Under the pieces are notes generated by a model. That model was given only the letters and a program-made list of their open reading frames with translations, did not search any database and was not told the origin of the DNA. Shown piece by piece: positions 1-8,047 of a DNA stretch of 64,000 nt. Source of the DNA: Pseudomonas abyssi (GTDB taxonomy: Bacteria; Pseudomonadota; Gammaproteobacteria; Pseudomonadales; Pseudomonadaceae); NCBI RefSeq assembly GCF_002307495.1, contig NZ_NTMR01000002.1, positions 310,001-374,000 of the forward strand, read 5' to 3'. Position 1 is the first letter of the stretch. Each line of letters starts with the position of its first letter. Made by a program: the position numbers and the translations under genes.

Positions 1-2
1 AG

Positions 3-368
3 CAATGCGCCCAGGGCATCGCGCTGGAGAATATCGTATTGGCCGGGTTCTCCCAGGGCGGTGCGGTCGTGCTGTGCACCGCAGTCAGCAGCCAATTGCC
101 ACTGGCTGGCGTCATGGCGCTGTCGACCTACGGGCCAGATCTGGACAAACTGCTGCAAGATTATCCGGTACTGCAACCGCTGTCCGTGTTCCATGCCCAT
201 GGCCGCTTTGACGAGGTGCTGCCTCTGAGCATGGGTCGGCAGGCGCATGACCTAATGCAGGCCGCCGGGCACCAGACCCGCTGGCATGAGTATGCGATGG
301 CGCACGAGGTCTGCATGCCGGAGATTGCCGACATTCGCCAATGGCTGGTCGAACGACTAGGGCTCTAA
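3..368 (+). CDS. Carboxylesterase / phospholipase family alpha/beta hydrolase, 3' part only
   Basis: The gene enters from the left edge, so only the last 121 codons are present. The reading frame starts at base 3 and ends at TAA 366-368. The nucleophile elbow GFSQGG (GxSxG) is visible about 15 residues in. An Asp in GRFDEVLP and a His in MAHEVCMPE follow in the order expected for the Ser-Asp-His triad. This matches the small cytoplasmic esterase/thioesterase family (AB_hydrolase_2, EstB-like) that cleaves short-chain esters. The real start lies outside the window, and the physiological substrate cannot be told from sequence. Confidence 0.88.
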   Translation, partial: QCAQGIALENIVLAGFSQGGAVVLCTAVSSQLPLAGVMALSTYGPDLDKLLQDYPVLQPLSVFHAHGRFDEVLPLSMGRQAHDLMQAAGHQTRWHEYAMAHEVCMPEIADIRQWLVERLGL

Positions 369-482
369 GCGCGGCAGCACGGCACACCCCGGCCCCTGCT
401 GTTCAAAAAACAACCGCAAGGCTTCGCTATCGCACGGCCTTGCATTACACTGCCTGATCTTCAATTTCCATGTAGTCGAGAC

Positions 483-2030
483 ATGCCTGTGCTCAAAGCA
501 CTGAAAAAGCTGATCAGCAAACCAGAAGAGCCGGCCCAGAAGCCGGTCGAGCAGACACCCCGTCAGGCCCCCGCCAGCGCTGCGGCAAAGCCGGACCATG
601 CACCAACCCAGGCCCGCAAGCCGCGCCAGACAGAGCGCCAGCGACCGGCCAAGCCCAAGCCAGCGCCAGCGCCAGTGCCAGCCAAGCCCTGGAGCATCAA
701 CGACTTTCAGGTGCCCCCTGCCGAGGGCAAGAGTCGCTTTCACGACTTTCCGCTGCCAGACAGCCTGATGCGCGCCATTCAGGATCAGGGCTTCAGCTAC
801 TGCACGCCGATTCAGGCTGCCGTGCTGGGCAGCACCCTGCGCGGGCACGACGCCATCGGCCGTGCCCAGACCGGCACCGGCAAGACCGCTGCCTTCCTGG
901 TCTCCACCGTCACCCAGCTGCTGGAAACACCGCCACCGGATGAGCGTTTCATGGGCGAGCCACGCGCGCTGATCATCGCGCCCACGCGTGAACTGGTGAT
1001 GCAGATTGCCAGTGACGCCGAAGGGCTCACCAAACACTGTCCGCTGAACGTCATGACCTTCGTCGGCGGCATGGACCTGGACAAGCAGCTCAAGCAGCTC
1101 GAACAGCGCTACTGCGACATTCTGGTCGCCACCCCCGGCCGCCTGCTGGACTTCTGCAACCGCGGCGAAGTGCATCTGGACCTGCTGGAAGTGCTGGTGC
1201 TGGACGAAGCCGACCGCATGCTCGACATGGGCTTTATTCCGCAGGTACGCCAGATCATCCGCCAAACCCCGCGCAAGGGCGACCGCCAGACGCTGCTGTT
1301 CTCCGCCACCTTCAGCGACGACGTGATGAACCTGGCGCGCCAATGGACAGAGAACCCGGCCGTGGTCGAGATCGAGCCCGAGCGCCCGGCCTCCGAGAAC
1401 GTCACCCAGAAGGTCTACGCCGTCAGCAGCGCCGACAAGTACAAGGTGCTCTACAACCTGGTCACCCAGCTGGAACTCGACCGCGTCATGGTCTTCGCCA
1501 ACCGCAAGGACGAAGTGCGCCGTGTACAGGAGCGCCTGATGCGCGACGGTATCAATGCCGCGCAGCTGTCCGGCGACGTGCCCCAGCAAAAGCGCGTACG
1601 TACCTTGGAAAACTTCAAGAGCGGCAAGCTGCAGGTGCTGGTCGCGACTGATGTCGCCGGACGCGGCATCCATATCGACGGCATCAGCCACGTGGTGAAC
1701 TACACCCTGCCGGAAGACCCGGAAGACTACGTACACCGCATCGGCCGCACCGGCCGCGCCGGCGCCAAGGGCACATCCATCAGCCTCGCGGGTGAAGACG
1801 ACGCCTTTCAGGTGCCGCCTATTGAGGAGCTGCTGGGCAACAAGCTGGAGTGCATTCCGCCGGAGGAACGTTTCCTCAAGCCGGTGCCCAAGCGCCAGCA
1901 GAGCGCCGAGGAAAAGGCCGCCACCGACGCCAATGAAGCCGAACAGGCCGCAGCAGCCGCTGCCGCCCGCCGCCGCTCCGCGGGCAGCAACAGCCGCCGT
2001 GGTGGCGGTCGTCCCCAAGGGCGTCACTGA
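483..2030 (+). CDS. rhlB: ATP-dependent RNA helicase RhlB (DEAD-box)
   Basis: A 515-aa DEAD-box helicase. About 80 N-terminal residues are a low-complexity Pro/Ala/Lys-rich tail. The Q-motif region ([10 protein letters not shown]) follows, then motif I AQTGTGKT, motif II DEAD, motif III SAT and motif [10 protein letters not shown]. The C-terminal tail is basic and Ala/Arg/Gly-rich, suiting RNA binding. RhlB unwinds structured RNA and in gammaproteobacteria works with the RNase E degradosome; whether it does so here is inference. The ATG at 483 is used because a slightly earlier ATG runs into a stop at once. A nested palindrome (2038-2100) starts eight bases after the stop. Family assignment is firm; RhlB rather than another paralog rests on overall likeness. 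Confidence 0.93.
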   Translation: MPVLKALKKLISKPEEPAQKPVEQTPRQAPASAAAKPDHAPTQARKPRQTERQRPAKPKPAPAPVPAKPWSINDFQVPPAEGKSRFHDFPLPDSLMRAIQDQGFSYCTPIQAAVLGSTLRGHDAIGRAQTGTGKTAAFLVSTVTQLLETPPPDERFMGEPRALIIAPTRELVMQIASDAEGLTKHCPLNVMTFVGGMDLDKQLKQLEQRYCDILVATPGRLLDFCNRGEVHLDLLEVLVLDEADRMLDMGFIPQVRQIIRQTPRKGDRQTLLFSATFSDDVMNLARQWTENPAVVEIEPERPASENVTQKVYAVSSADKYKVLYNLVTQLELDRVMVFANRKDEVRRVQERLMRDGINAAQLSGDVPQQKRVRTLENFKSGKLQVLVATDVAGRGIHIDGISHVVNYTLPEDPEDYVHRIGRTGRAGAKGTSISLAGEDDAFQVPPIEELLGNKLECIPPEERFLKPVPKRQQSAEEKAATDANEAEQAAAAAAARRRSAGSNSRRGGGRPQGRH

Positions 2031-2037
2031 CCCAGCC

Positions 2038-2100
2038 GTAGGGACACAGCATGCTGTGTCCGCATGCCCCCTTTGCGGACGCGACATGTCGCGTCCCTAC
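2038..2100. repeat. Nested palindromic element (cruciform-like)
   Basis: Two perfect 20-bp palindromes sit side by side: 2042-2061 (centre AGCATGCT) and 2077-2096 (centre ACATGT). They are enclosed by an outer inverted pair, GTAGGGAC at 2038 and GTCCCTAC at 2093, and an inner pair, GTCCGCA at 2058 and TGCGGAC at 2074. The element can therefore fold either as two hairpins or as one long stem with loops. It starts just after the rhlB stop and could end transcription, but there is no T-tract. It resembles dispersed REP-like palindromes; no second copy was seen in the window. Confidence 0.8.
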
Positions 2101-2261
2101 GCGTAGCATCGGCACTACCCGCAGCTAGAAAACCTGACCATTCAGGCAAAAAAACGGCCACTTTCCAGTGACCGGGCTAATGACTATATCCTGCCTTTTT
2201 ACCCCCTGCCCAGCCCCTTTGGTCAATTTCAGGCTTTTTTTGCCTCAGCGGTTTTTCACGC

Positions 2262-2290
2262 TTGTGAAGGTCATTCTGTTTACGTTATAC
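2262..2290 (+). promoter_or_regulatory. Candidate sigma-70 promoter of the PIN-PhoH gene
   Basis: TTGTGA at 2262-2267 and TTATAC at 2285-2290 are separated by 17 bp. Each matches four of six positions of the sigma-70 consensus, in an AT-richer stretch. The coding start follows at 2423. Prediction by eye only. Confidence 0.4.
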
Positions 2291-2422
2291 GTCGAACAAC
2301 CGGCCCACGCTGTGGGGTGATCCCTTGATACCCGACGGTGCTGCGAGCCGGTCCAGTGGACTGCCAGGCGCAGCCAATGCTGCCTGATACAGTCGCGTCA
2401 CCGGCACTGCGAGGTACAGCAT

Positions 2423-3805
2423 ATGGAAGCGTGCGGACCGACCGAGCACACCTTCTACGTCCTTGATACCAACGTCCTGATTCACGACCCCAACGCCCTG
2501 CTCAACTTTGAAGAGCACCACGTCATCATTCCGATGACCGTTCTGGAAGAACTCGACAAGCTAAAATCCGGCAAATCCAGCACCGCAGCAGACTGTCGTC
2601 AGGCCATCCGGCTAATCGACAAGACCCTCGGTGACGCACCACCCGATCAGGTAGAACAGGGCGTGCCCATCGAGCGTGGCAAGCTCGGTCCCAACGGCAC
2701 CCTCGCCATTCTCATGGACAAGGCCCCCATCCCCGCTCACTGCCTGCCCAACGACCTCAACGACAACAAGATCATCAACCAGCTCTGCCAACTGCAGTCA
2801 CGCTACCCCGACGGCCGTATCGTGCTGGTGTCCAAGGACATCAACATGCGCCTGAAGGCGCGCGCCTGCGGGATCGACGCCGAGGACTACCACACCGACC
2901 AGTTGCTGGACGATATTTCCCTGCTGGCCCGTGGTTACCACGAAATCGAAGGCTCGTTCTGGGAGCGGGTGGCCAAGGTCGAAACCCGTCAGCTGACCGG
3001 CCAGACCGTGCACGAAGTGCAGCTGACCGACAACCTTCCGGCGTTGCACCTGAACGACTTCATCATCGACGATCAGGGCTTTATCGGCTGGGTCAAGGGC
3101 ATCAACGGCAGCAACCTGACCATCCGCGACCTCCATCAGGAACCCATGCTGCATCAGGAGTGCTGGGGGTTGCGCCCGCGCGACGTCTTCCAGGCACTGG
3201 CCATGTACGCCCTGATGGACCCGGACATCCACCTGGTCAACCTGACCGGCGCCGCCGGCTCGGGCAAAACCATTCTGGCGCTGGCCGCCGCCATCGAGCA
3301 GACCATGGTCAGCAAAACCTACCGCCGGATTATCGCCACCCGCAGCACCCAGGGGCTGGACGAAGACATCGGCTTTTTGCCCGGTACCGAAAAGGAGAAG
3401 ATGGAGCCCTGGCTCGGCGCGATCACCGACAACCTGGAAGCCCTGCACATGGATGACGAGAGCACCCACGGCAGCGTGGAGTACATCCTCGACCGCGTTC
3501 CGCTGCAGTTCAAATCCCTGAACTACATCCGTGGCCGCAGCTTCCAGCAGAGCTTCATCCTGATCGATGAAAGCCAGAACCTGACCCCGCACCAGATCAA
3601 GACCATCATCACCCGCGCCGGCAACGGCTCAAAGGTGATCTGCCTGGGCAACCTCGCGCAGATCGATACCCCTTACCTGAACGCCACAAGCTCAGGCCTG
3701 ACCTATCTGACCGAATGCTTCAAAGACTTTCCCCACGGCGTACACATCCACCTGCAGGGCGTACCGCGCTCGGCACTGGCTGAATACGCAGAAACGCACC
3801 TCTGA
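2423..3805 (+). CDS. PIN domain / PhoH-family ATPase
   Basis: A 460-aa two-domain protein. The N-terminal PIN-type nuclease domain spans about residues 10-150, with the acidic signature VLDTNVLIHDP. The C-terminal PhoH-type ATPase spans about residues 245-455, with Walker A GAAGSGKT and a Walker B-like FILIDESQNL. This architecture (PhoH2/YlaK type) is linked in some bacteria to RNA unwinding and cleavage; the role here is not known. It differs from ordinary PhoH, which lacks the PIN domain. The ATG at 2423 has a GAGG element about nine bases upstream and leads straight into the PIN strand. The gene stands alone, with a hairpin and an intrinsic terminator directly after it. Confidence 0.92.
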   Translation: MEACGPTEHTFYVLDTNVLIHDPNALLNFEEHHVIIPMTVLEELDKLKSGKSSTAADCRQAIRLIDKTLGDAPPDQVEQGVPIERGKLGPNGTLAILMDKAPIPAHCLPNDLNDNKIINQLCQLQSRYPDGRIVLVSKDINMRLKARACGIDAEDYHTDQLLDDISLLARGYHEIEGSFWERVAKVETRQLTGQTVHEVQLTDNLPALHLNDFIIDDQGFIGWVKGINGSNLTIRDLHQEPMLHQECWGLRPRDVFQALAMYALMDPDIHLVNLTGAAGSGKTILALAAAIEQTMVSKTYRRIIATRSTQGLDEDIGFLPGTEKEKMEPWLGAITDNLEALHMDDESTHGSVEYILDRVPLQFKSLNYIRGRSFQQSFILIDESQNLTPHQIKTIITRAGNGSKVICLGNLAQIDTPYLNATSSGLTYLTECFKDFPHGVHIHLQGVPRSALAEYAETHL

Positions 3806-3808
3806 CCG

Positions 3809-3825
3809 GCCGGCCTTTGGCCGGC
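3809..3825 (+). terminator. GC-rich hairpin after the PIN-PhoH gene
   Basis: GCCGGCC-TTT-GGCCGGC forms a perfect 7-bp stem four bases after the stop codon. It has no T-tract, so on its own it is probably a 3'-end stabiliser or a weak terminator. The stronger T-tailed terminator follows at 3856-3889. Confidence 0.45.
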
Positions 3826-3826
3826 A

Positions 3827-3989
3827 GCTGCAAGCCCCAAGCTTCAAGCTGCAAGAAAACCCGCGTGATGGGACATCGCGCGGTTTTTTCCATAAACAGA
3901 GCGACCTCAAAGCACCCGATGGTTCATCCCCGTTTCGCTTTTGGCTTTTGGCTTGCGGCTTGTAGCTTGTAGCTTGTAGCTTGCAGCTG
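3827..3989. repeat. Heptad-repeat inverted element, copy 1
   Basis: The left arm (3827-3854) holds four tandem heptads of the type GCYNCAA. The right arm (3941-3989) holds seven heptads of the reverse type NNRGCTT, with GTAGCTT three times in a row. The arms are therefore complementary and can form a long imperfect stem around a central segment containing a T-tailed terminator. The same architecture recurs at 21682-21752 and 46155-46317, always between genes, which marks it as a dispersed repeat family. Confidence 0.75.
3856..3889 (+). terminator. Rho-independent terminator
   Basis: A stem of AAAACC-CGCG pairs with CGCG-CGGTTTT, with one bulged base, closed by an 11-nt loop and followed by six T residues. 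It lies about 50 bases after the PIN-PhoH stop, inside the heptad-repeat element. Confidence 0.7.
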
Positions 3990-4098
3990 CGAAGCCGCAA
4001 AGCGGCGGAGCCCAATAGCCCCTCTCTATACAACCCATTACCCATCGCGCCGCCGGTTTCCGTCATAATGCGCGCTCCACGCTGACAGGAGTACGCCC

Positions 4099-4875
4099 AT
4101 GCTGATGGTGATTTCCCCCGCCAAGACCCTTGATTACGACACCCCGCCGGTGATCGAGCAAAGCACCCAGCCGCGCTTTGTAGAGCACAGCGTCGAACTG
4201 ATCGAGGTGCTGCGTGAAAAATCGCCGCAGGAGATTGCCAAGCTGATGTCGCTGTCGGACAAGCTCGCCAGTCTCAACGTCGCGCGCTACGGCAGCTGGG
4301 AGCGCGAGAGTACGCCACAGAACGCCAAGCAAGCGCTGCTGGCGTTCAAGGGCGATGTGTACACCGGCCTCAATGCCGAAGACTTCAGCACTGATGACTT
4401 TGCCTTTGCCCAGCAGCACCTGCGCATGCTGTCGGGCCTGTACGGCCTGCTGCGCCCGCTGGACCTGATGCAGCCCTACCGGCTGGAAATGGGCACCAAG
4501 CTGGTCAATCCGCGCGGCAAGGATCTGTACACCTTCTGGGGCGAGCGCATCAGCCAGTGGCTGAATGAAGACCTGGAAGCCCAGGGTGATCAGGTACTGC
4601 TCAACCTCGCCTCGCAGGAATACTTCGGCGCGGTCAAACCCAAGGCACTGAACGCCCGCGTCATTGATACCGTGTTCAAGGATCAGAAAAACGGGCAATA
4701 CAAGATCATCAGCTTCTACGCCAAGAAGGCCCGCGGCCTGATGGCGCGCTACGTGATCAAGGAACGGCTGCAGGACCCGGAAGGCCTGAAGGATTTCAAT
4801 CTGGACGGATATCGCTTTGACGCCGTCAGCAGCAGCGAGAACCAGCTGGTGTTCCTGCGCGACGAGCAGGCCTGA
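4099..4875 (+). CDS. yaaA: Peroxide stress protein YaaA (UPF0246 / DUF328)
   Basis: A 258-aa cytoplasmic protein matching the YaaA family along its whole length. It has the typical N-terminus [13 protein letters not shown], the segment [22 protein letters not shown], and [13 protein letters not shown] near the end. In E. coli YaaA lowers free iron and limits oxidative DNA damage during peroxide stress; the same role here is by homology. The start ATG at 4099 follows a GACAGGAG ribosome site. The gene is monocistronic and ends at a strong two-way terminator shared with the converging hydrolase gene. Confidence 0.93.
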   Translation: MLMVISPAKTLDYDTPPVIEQSTQPRFVEHSVELIEVLREKSPQEIAKLMSLSDKLASLNVARYGSWERESTPQNAKQALLAFKGDVYTGLNAEDFSTDDFAFAQQHLRMLSGLYGLLRPLDLMQPYRLEMGTKLVNPRGKDLYTFWGERISQWLNEDLEAQGDQVLLNLASQEYFGAVKPKALNARVIDTVFKDQKNGQYKIISFYAKKARGLMARYVIKERLQDPEGLKDFNLDGYRFDAVSSSENQLVFLRDEQA

Positions 4876-4884
4876 GCAGTCAAC

Positions 4885-4920
4885 AAACAACAACCCCGGC
4901 TCAAGCCGGGGTTGTTGTTT
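4885..4920. terminator. Bidirectional terminator between yaaA and the hydrolase gene
   Basis: A perfect 16-bp stem (4885-4900 with 4905-4920) is closed by the 4-nt loop TCAA. The outer stem is A-rich on one side and T-rich on the other, so either strand gives a GC stem followed by a U-rich tail. The stop codon of the minus-strand hydrolase (4901-4903) lies in the loop, so that gene runs directly into its terminator. Confidence 0.9.
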
Positions 4921-5803
4921 CAGCCGGTTGATCCACCCGCTGCTCGCGGAAAGCCAGGTAATGCTCCAGCACCAGCTCCGGCGCCTCCACCTGCGGGTAA
5001 TGACCGATATGAGGCAACAGCACCGTGTCCGGATCAGGGATCAACTGGCGGTAGCGTTCTACCATGTGTGCGCCAGACACCGGGTCCACCGCGCCATCAA
5101 TCACCCGCAACGGCAAGCGCGTCGCCTGCATCGCCGCTACCCAGCGGTCACGGTGCACGCGACGATCGGCCATGTAACGAATCAGCAGGTGCATGATCCT
5201 GGGCCCCTGATTGAACTCGATCATGCGCCAGAAGGCATCAAGCTCGTGTTCATCCGGTTGCGTCTGCGGACCGAAGATATTGCCAAAGGTACGTGCCATT
5301 CGCTCGCGGTTGTAGCGTCTGCCGATCAGCGACCCAATCGGGCTCATCAACAGCTTTTGCAGCAGCACCGGATGATGGGTTTCCGGAAACAGCCCGCCAT
5401 TGAGGAAGCACATCGAGCGCAAAAAGCCCGCGCCGCCCTCATGCCGCGCCAGCAGCTCCTGTGCAACGCTGTCGCCGTAATCATGCGCCAGCACGTGATA
5501 GTCAGCGATCTGCAGGTGCGCCATCAGCGCCTGCTGCAGGTCTGCCTGATCAATCAGGTCATAGGGGTAGCTGCGCGGTTTGTCAGAGAAGGCAAAGCCG
5601 ATCATGTCCAGCGCTATCACCCGGTAGCGCTTGGCCAGCGCGTCCCAGAGGTAGTGCCAGTCCCATGACCCGGACGGGAAGCCGTGGATCAGCAGGAGCG
5701 GCTCACCCGCCCCTGCTTCCCACCAGCGGATCTGATGGCCGCGGTAACTGAAAACCCGCCCCTGGGCGACCCAGTCGTCCAGGGGATTGCCGGTATCAGC
5801 CAT
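4901..5803 (-). CDS. Alpha/beta hydrolase, haloalkane dehalogenase / epoxide hydrolase-like
   Basis: A 300-aa alpha/beta-fold enzyme. The oxyanion-hole motif HGFPSGSWDW lies near residue 40. The nucleophile elbow reads AHDYGDS, so Asp replaces the usual Ser, as in haloalkane dehalogenases and epoxide hydrolases. An acidic residue in IDGAVDPV and a His in PHIGHYPQVE complete a plausible triad. The substrate is not predictable. The start lies three bases after the stop of the class II aldolase-like gene, so the two are very likely cotranscribed. The 3' end is inside a terminator loop. It could also be a related C-C bond hydrolase. Confidence 0.87.
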   Translation of the reverse strand: MADTGNPLDDWVAQGRVFSYRGHQIRWWEAGAGEPLLLIHGFPSGSWDWHYLWDALAKRYRVIALDMIGFAFSDKPRSYPYDLIDQADLQQALMAHLQIADYHVLAHDYGDSVAQELLARHEGGAGFLRSMCFLNGGLFPETHHPVLLQKLLMSPIGSLIGRRYNRERMARTFGNIFGPQTQPDEHELDAFWRMIEFNQGPRIMHLLIRYMADRRVHRDRWVAAMQATRLPLRVIDGAVDPVSGAHMVERYRQLIPDPDTVLLPHIGHYPQVEAPELVLEHYLAFREQRVDQPAETTTPA

Positions 5804-5806
5804 GAT

Positions 5807-6580
5807 TCAGGCGTCGTAACCCGGATTCACCCGATCCAGCTTGCGCAGCAGTGCCGGCCAGGCGATGCCGGCACCGGCACCGTTGGTTGCCTTCTTCATG
5901 GAGGCGGCCGCACCGTCCAGCACCGCTTGTGGAATCGGGATCAGCTCTGCGTTCTGGGCCTGTGCACGCACCTGGATTTCACAGCAGCGCTGCAGCGTGT
6001 ACATGGTCAGGAAGGCGTCTGCTACGGATTTACCACAGGTCAGCAGACCGTGGTTGCGCAGCACCAGGTTGTTGGCACAGCCCAGATCGGCCTGCAGGCG
6101 CGGCTTCTCTTCTTCGTTCAGCGCGACGCCTTCGTAGTCGTGGTAGGCCAGGCTGCTGAGGACAAAGATGGACTGCTGGGAAATCGGCAGAATGCCGTCT
6201 TTCTGGGTGGATACCGCGATACCGGCGGCGGTGTGGGTGTGCATCACACAGTTGGCGTCATGACGCACTTCGTGAATGGCGCTGTGAATGGTGAAGCCAG
6301 CCGGGTTGACGTCATAGGGGGACTCTTCAACTTTGTTGCCTTGCAGGTCGATCTTGACCAGGTTAGACGCGGTCACCTCTTCAAACATCAGCCCGTAGGG
6401 ATTGATCAGGAAGTGCTCGGTGCCCGGGATCTTCGCAGAGATGTGGGTAAACACCAGATCGTCCCAACCATACATTGCAATCAACCGATAGGAAGCCGCC
6501 AGTTCGACACGGACTTTCCACTCTTCGGCACTGACCTTGTTTTTCAGGCTGATCTCGGACAGCGAATGCACTGCGTTCAT
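5807..6580 (-). CDS. Class II aldolase/adducin family protein
   Basis: A 257-aa protein of the class II aldolase/adducin (AraD-like) fold. Metal-binding histidines are visible in VMHTHTAAG and in LRNHGLLT, and the central acidic region follows the usual order. Family members cleave or epimerise sugar phosphates with a divalent metal, but many of this length class have no assigned substrate, and I do not assign one. It is the first gene of a two-gene unit with the downstream hydrolase. Its promoter shares a 120-bp region with the divergent Crp/Fnr regulator, which is a candidate controller. Confidence 0.88.
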   Translation of the reverse strand: MNAVHSLSEISLKNKVSAEEWKVRVELAASYRLIAMYGWDDLVFTHISAKIPGTEHFLINPYGLMFEEVTASNLVKIDLQGNKVEESPYDVNPAGFTIHSAIHEVRHDANCVMHTHTAAGIAVSTQKDGILPISQQSIFVLSSLAYHDYEGVALNEEEKPRLQADLGCANNLVLRNHGLLTCGKSVADAFLTMYTLQRCCEIQVRAQAQNAELIPIPQAVLDGAAASMKKATNGAGAGIAWPALLRKLDRVNPGYDA

Positions 6581-6614
6581 CGGGGTAACCCTCTATTGTT
6601 GGAATAATGTAATT

Positions 6615-6627
6615 GACCCAAAGGGTC
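6615..6627. promoter_or_regulatory. Palindromic candidate operator between the aldolase and Crp/Fnr genes
   Basis: GACCC-AAA-GGGTC is a perfect palindrome in the 120-bp divergent intergenic region, about 35 bp upstream of the aldolase-like start and 74 bp upstream of the regulator. Position and symmetry suit a dimeric regulator. It is not a standard CRP or FNR half-site pair, so the binding protein is unknown. Confidence 0.35.
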
Positions 6628-6700
6628 TGCTGACGCTACAGGACATCCCCACTGCGCTGCGGCATACTGTGGGGCGTTCGGTATGAGGGGAGTCTAGACC

Positions 6701-7471
6701 GTGACGGCAAAGCGGACTGTCAAACAAATTACAGTGTCCGAGATGGGCAACAGCCCGATGCTGGCCAAACTGCTGCAGAAGAACCGCTGGTTTGGCGAGC
6801 TGCCACAGGATGTGCTCGATGAGCTGCTGGCCCTTGGGCGCGTGCGCGCACTGCAGGATGGCGAGTTTGTCTACGCCAAGGATGACCAGCCAGACGGCCT
6901 GTATGGCGTCATCAGCGGTAGCGCGCGCATCAGCAATATTGGTCAGGACGGACGCGAGGCGGTACTGGCGATCCTCAGCCCCGGCAGCTGGTTTGGTGAG
7001 ATATCGCTGTTCGACGGCTTGCCGCGCTCCCATGACACCGTCGCCAGTGGACCGACCGAGTTGCTGATGATCCCCCGCACCGGCTTTCACCAGATGCTGG
7101 AGCGCCGTCCCGAGCTGTATCCGCTGTTCATGCGCCTGCTGTGCCGGCGCATACGTATCTCGTTCGCCATGCTCGAAGACAGTGCCCTGCTACCGCTGTC
7201 CTCTCGCCTGGCCAAGCGCCTGCTGATGCATGCCCACAACTACGGGCAGACTGACGACGACGGTCGTCGGCCCTGTGTCCAGCTATCGCAGGAATCGCTC
7301 GGTCAAATGCTCAACAGCTCGCGTCAGAGCATCAACAAACTGTTGAAACAACTGGAAGCCCTGGGCTGGCTGCAGATTCAGTATGGCCAGATTCTGCTGC
7401 TGGACGAGGACGCCCTGACGCAACTGGCCAGCGGCGCCCCCTTGCCACGTGGAACCCGAATAGCGCCCTAG
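6701..7471 (+). CDS. Crp/Fnr family transcriptional regulator
   Basis: A 256-aa regulator. The cyclic-nucleotide-binding beta-barrel covers about residues 25-140 (GSWFGEISLFDGLPRS is the phosphate-cassette-like turn). A C-terminal winged helix follows, with VQLSQESLGQMLNSSRQSINKLLKQLEALG as the recognition region. The N-terminal Cys cluster of FNR is absent, so it is not an Fe-S oxygen sensor. The effector is unknown. The chosen start is GTG 6701 with GAGGGGAG about nine bases upstream; the first ATG, at 6743, has no comparable site. It diverges from the aldolase-hydrolase pair and overlaps the converging flavodoxin gene by three bases. Confidence 0.9.
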   Translation: MTAKRTVKQITVSEMGNSPMLAKLLQKNRWFGELPQDVLDELLALGRVRALQDGEFVYAKDDQPDGLYGVISGSARISNIGQDGREAVLAILSPGSWFGEISLFDGLPRSHDTVASGPTELLMIPRTGFHQMLERRPELYPLFMRLLCRRIRISFAMLEDSALLPLSSRLAKRLLMHAHNYGQTDDDGRRPCVQLSQESLGQMLNSSRQSINKLLKQLEALGWLQIQYGQILLLDEDALTQLASGAPLPRGTRIAP

Positions 7472-7920
7472 CCGCGCAAGGCAGCAATAAAGTCCTGCAA
7501 CCAGGGCTCAGCGTCGGTGTCCGGGGTAACAGTTTCACTGGCGTCTAGGCGCAACATCGGCAGCGCCTCGCTACCCTGCAGCTCCAGCAGCAGCTCGCGC
7601 ATCTGCTCTCCGCCCTGACAGAAGGTATCGCCGTAAGCTGTATCGCCCAACGCAATCACCCCGAAAGGCACACCGGTAAACAGCGGAAAACGGTCGCGCA
7701 TGGAGTGGAACAGCGGCGCCAGACTGTCAGGCAACTCACCCATGCCGGTGGTCGAGCAGCACACCAGCAGCGCTTCAGGCGCCAACGCCAGCAACGCGTC
7801 CAGCTCCAGCGGGCGCAGGCGGCTCACCGTCAGGCCCGCTGCCTGACACATCCCCTGCGCTTCGTCTGCCACCAGGTCCGCTGTACCGAATACTGACCCA
7901 CTGATGATCACCAGATGCAT
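7468..7920 (-). CDS. MioC-like flavodoxin
   Basis: A 150-aa short flavodoxin. The FMN phosphate loop region SGSVFGTADLVA lies at the N-terminus. The flavin-contacting segments CCSTTGMGELPDSL and ALGDTAYGDTFCQGG follow at the usual spacing. Such proteins carry electrons in the cytoplasm; MioC of E. coli supports biotin synthase in vitro. The partner here is unknown. It converges on the Crp/Fnr gene with a three-base overlap and is divergent from the LOV photoreceptor gene across 127 bp. A related flavodoxin lies beside the folM-folE-folX set in P. aeruginosa, as far as I recall. Confidence 0.87.
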   Translation of the reverse strand: MHLVIISGSVFGTADLVADEAQGMCQAAGLTVSRLRPLELDALLALAPEALLVCCSTTGMGELPDSLAPLFHSMRDRFPLFTGVPFGVIALGDTAYGDTFCQGGEQMRELLLELQGSEALPMLRLDASETVTPDTDAEPWLQDFIAALRG

Positions 7921-8010
7921 GCCTACTCCCGCTGTTATTGAACTGGCCGGCCATTATGCCGCAAGGCAAGGGTTCAGGTCGCCTGATAGCTGGACAGCAG
8001 ACGACGCTGC

Positions 8011-8016
8011 TATAAA
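8011..8016 (+). promoter_or_regulatory. Candidate -10 box of the LOV gene
   Basis: TATAAA (followed by AT) lies 37 bp before the LOV start codon in the divergent region. No good -35 hexamer stands 16-18 bp upstream, which would suit an activated or alternative-sigma promoter. Weak call. Confidence 0.25.
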
Positions 8017-8047
8017 ATGTGGCCAGAATCCATTACGCAGGTGTCGA

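Larger units (their letters stand above)
2031..2422. other. 392-bp intergenic region without a gene
   Basis: No convincing reading frame lies between rhlB and the PIN-PhoH gene; a 78-codon minus-strand ORF at its right end overlaps the phoH start and looks like a shadow. The left part is the nested palindrome at 2038-2100. The middle is comparatively AT-rich with short T-runs (near 2197 and 2234). The right part carries a plausible sigma-70 promoter (2262-2290) followed by a leader of roughly 125 nt. A small RNA cannot be excluded, but I see no specific support for one. Confidence 0.6.

Noticed and set aside
357-2087. 576-codon open frame antisense to rhlB, and similar long antisense frames over pepA, valS, pelF and pelB
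   Set aside because: They mirror the codon structure of GC-rich genes with clear homology on the other strand, have no recognisable domains and no ribosome sites.
7904-8047. N-terminal extension of the LOV gene
   Set aside because: Homology to short LOV proteins starts exactly at 8048, and the extension overlaps the divergent flavodoxin gene start.
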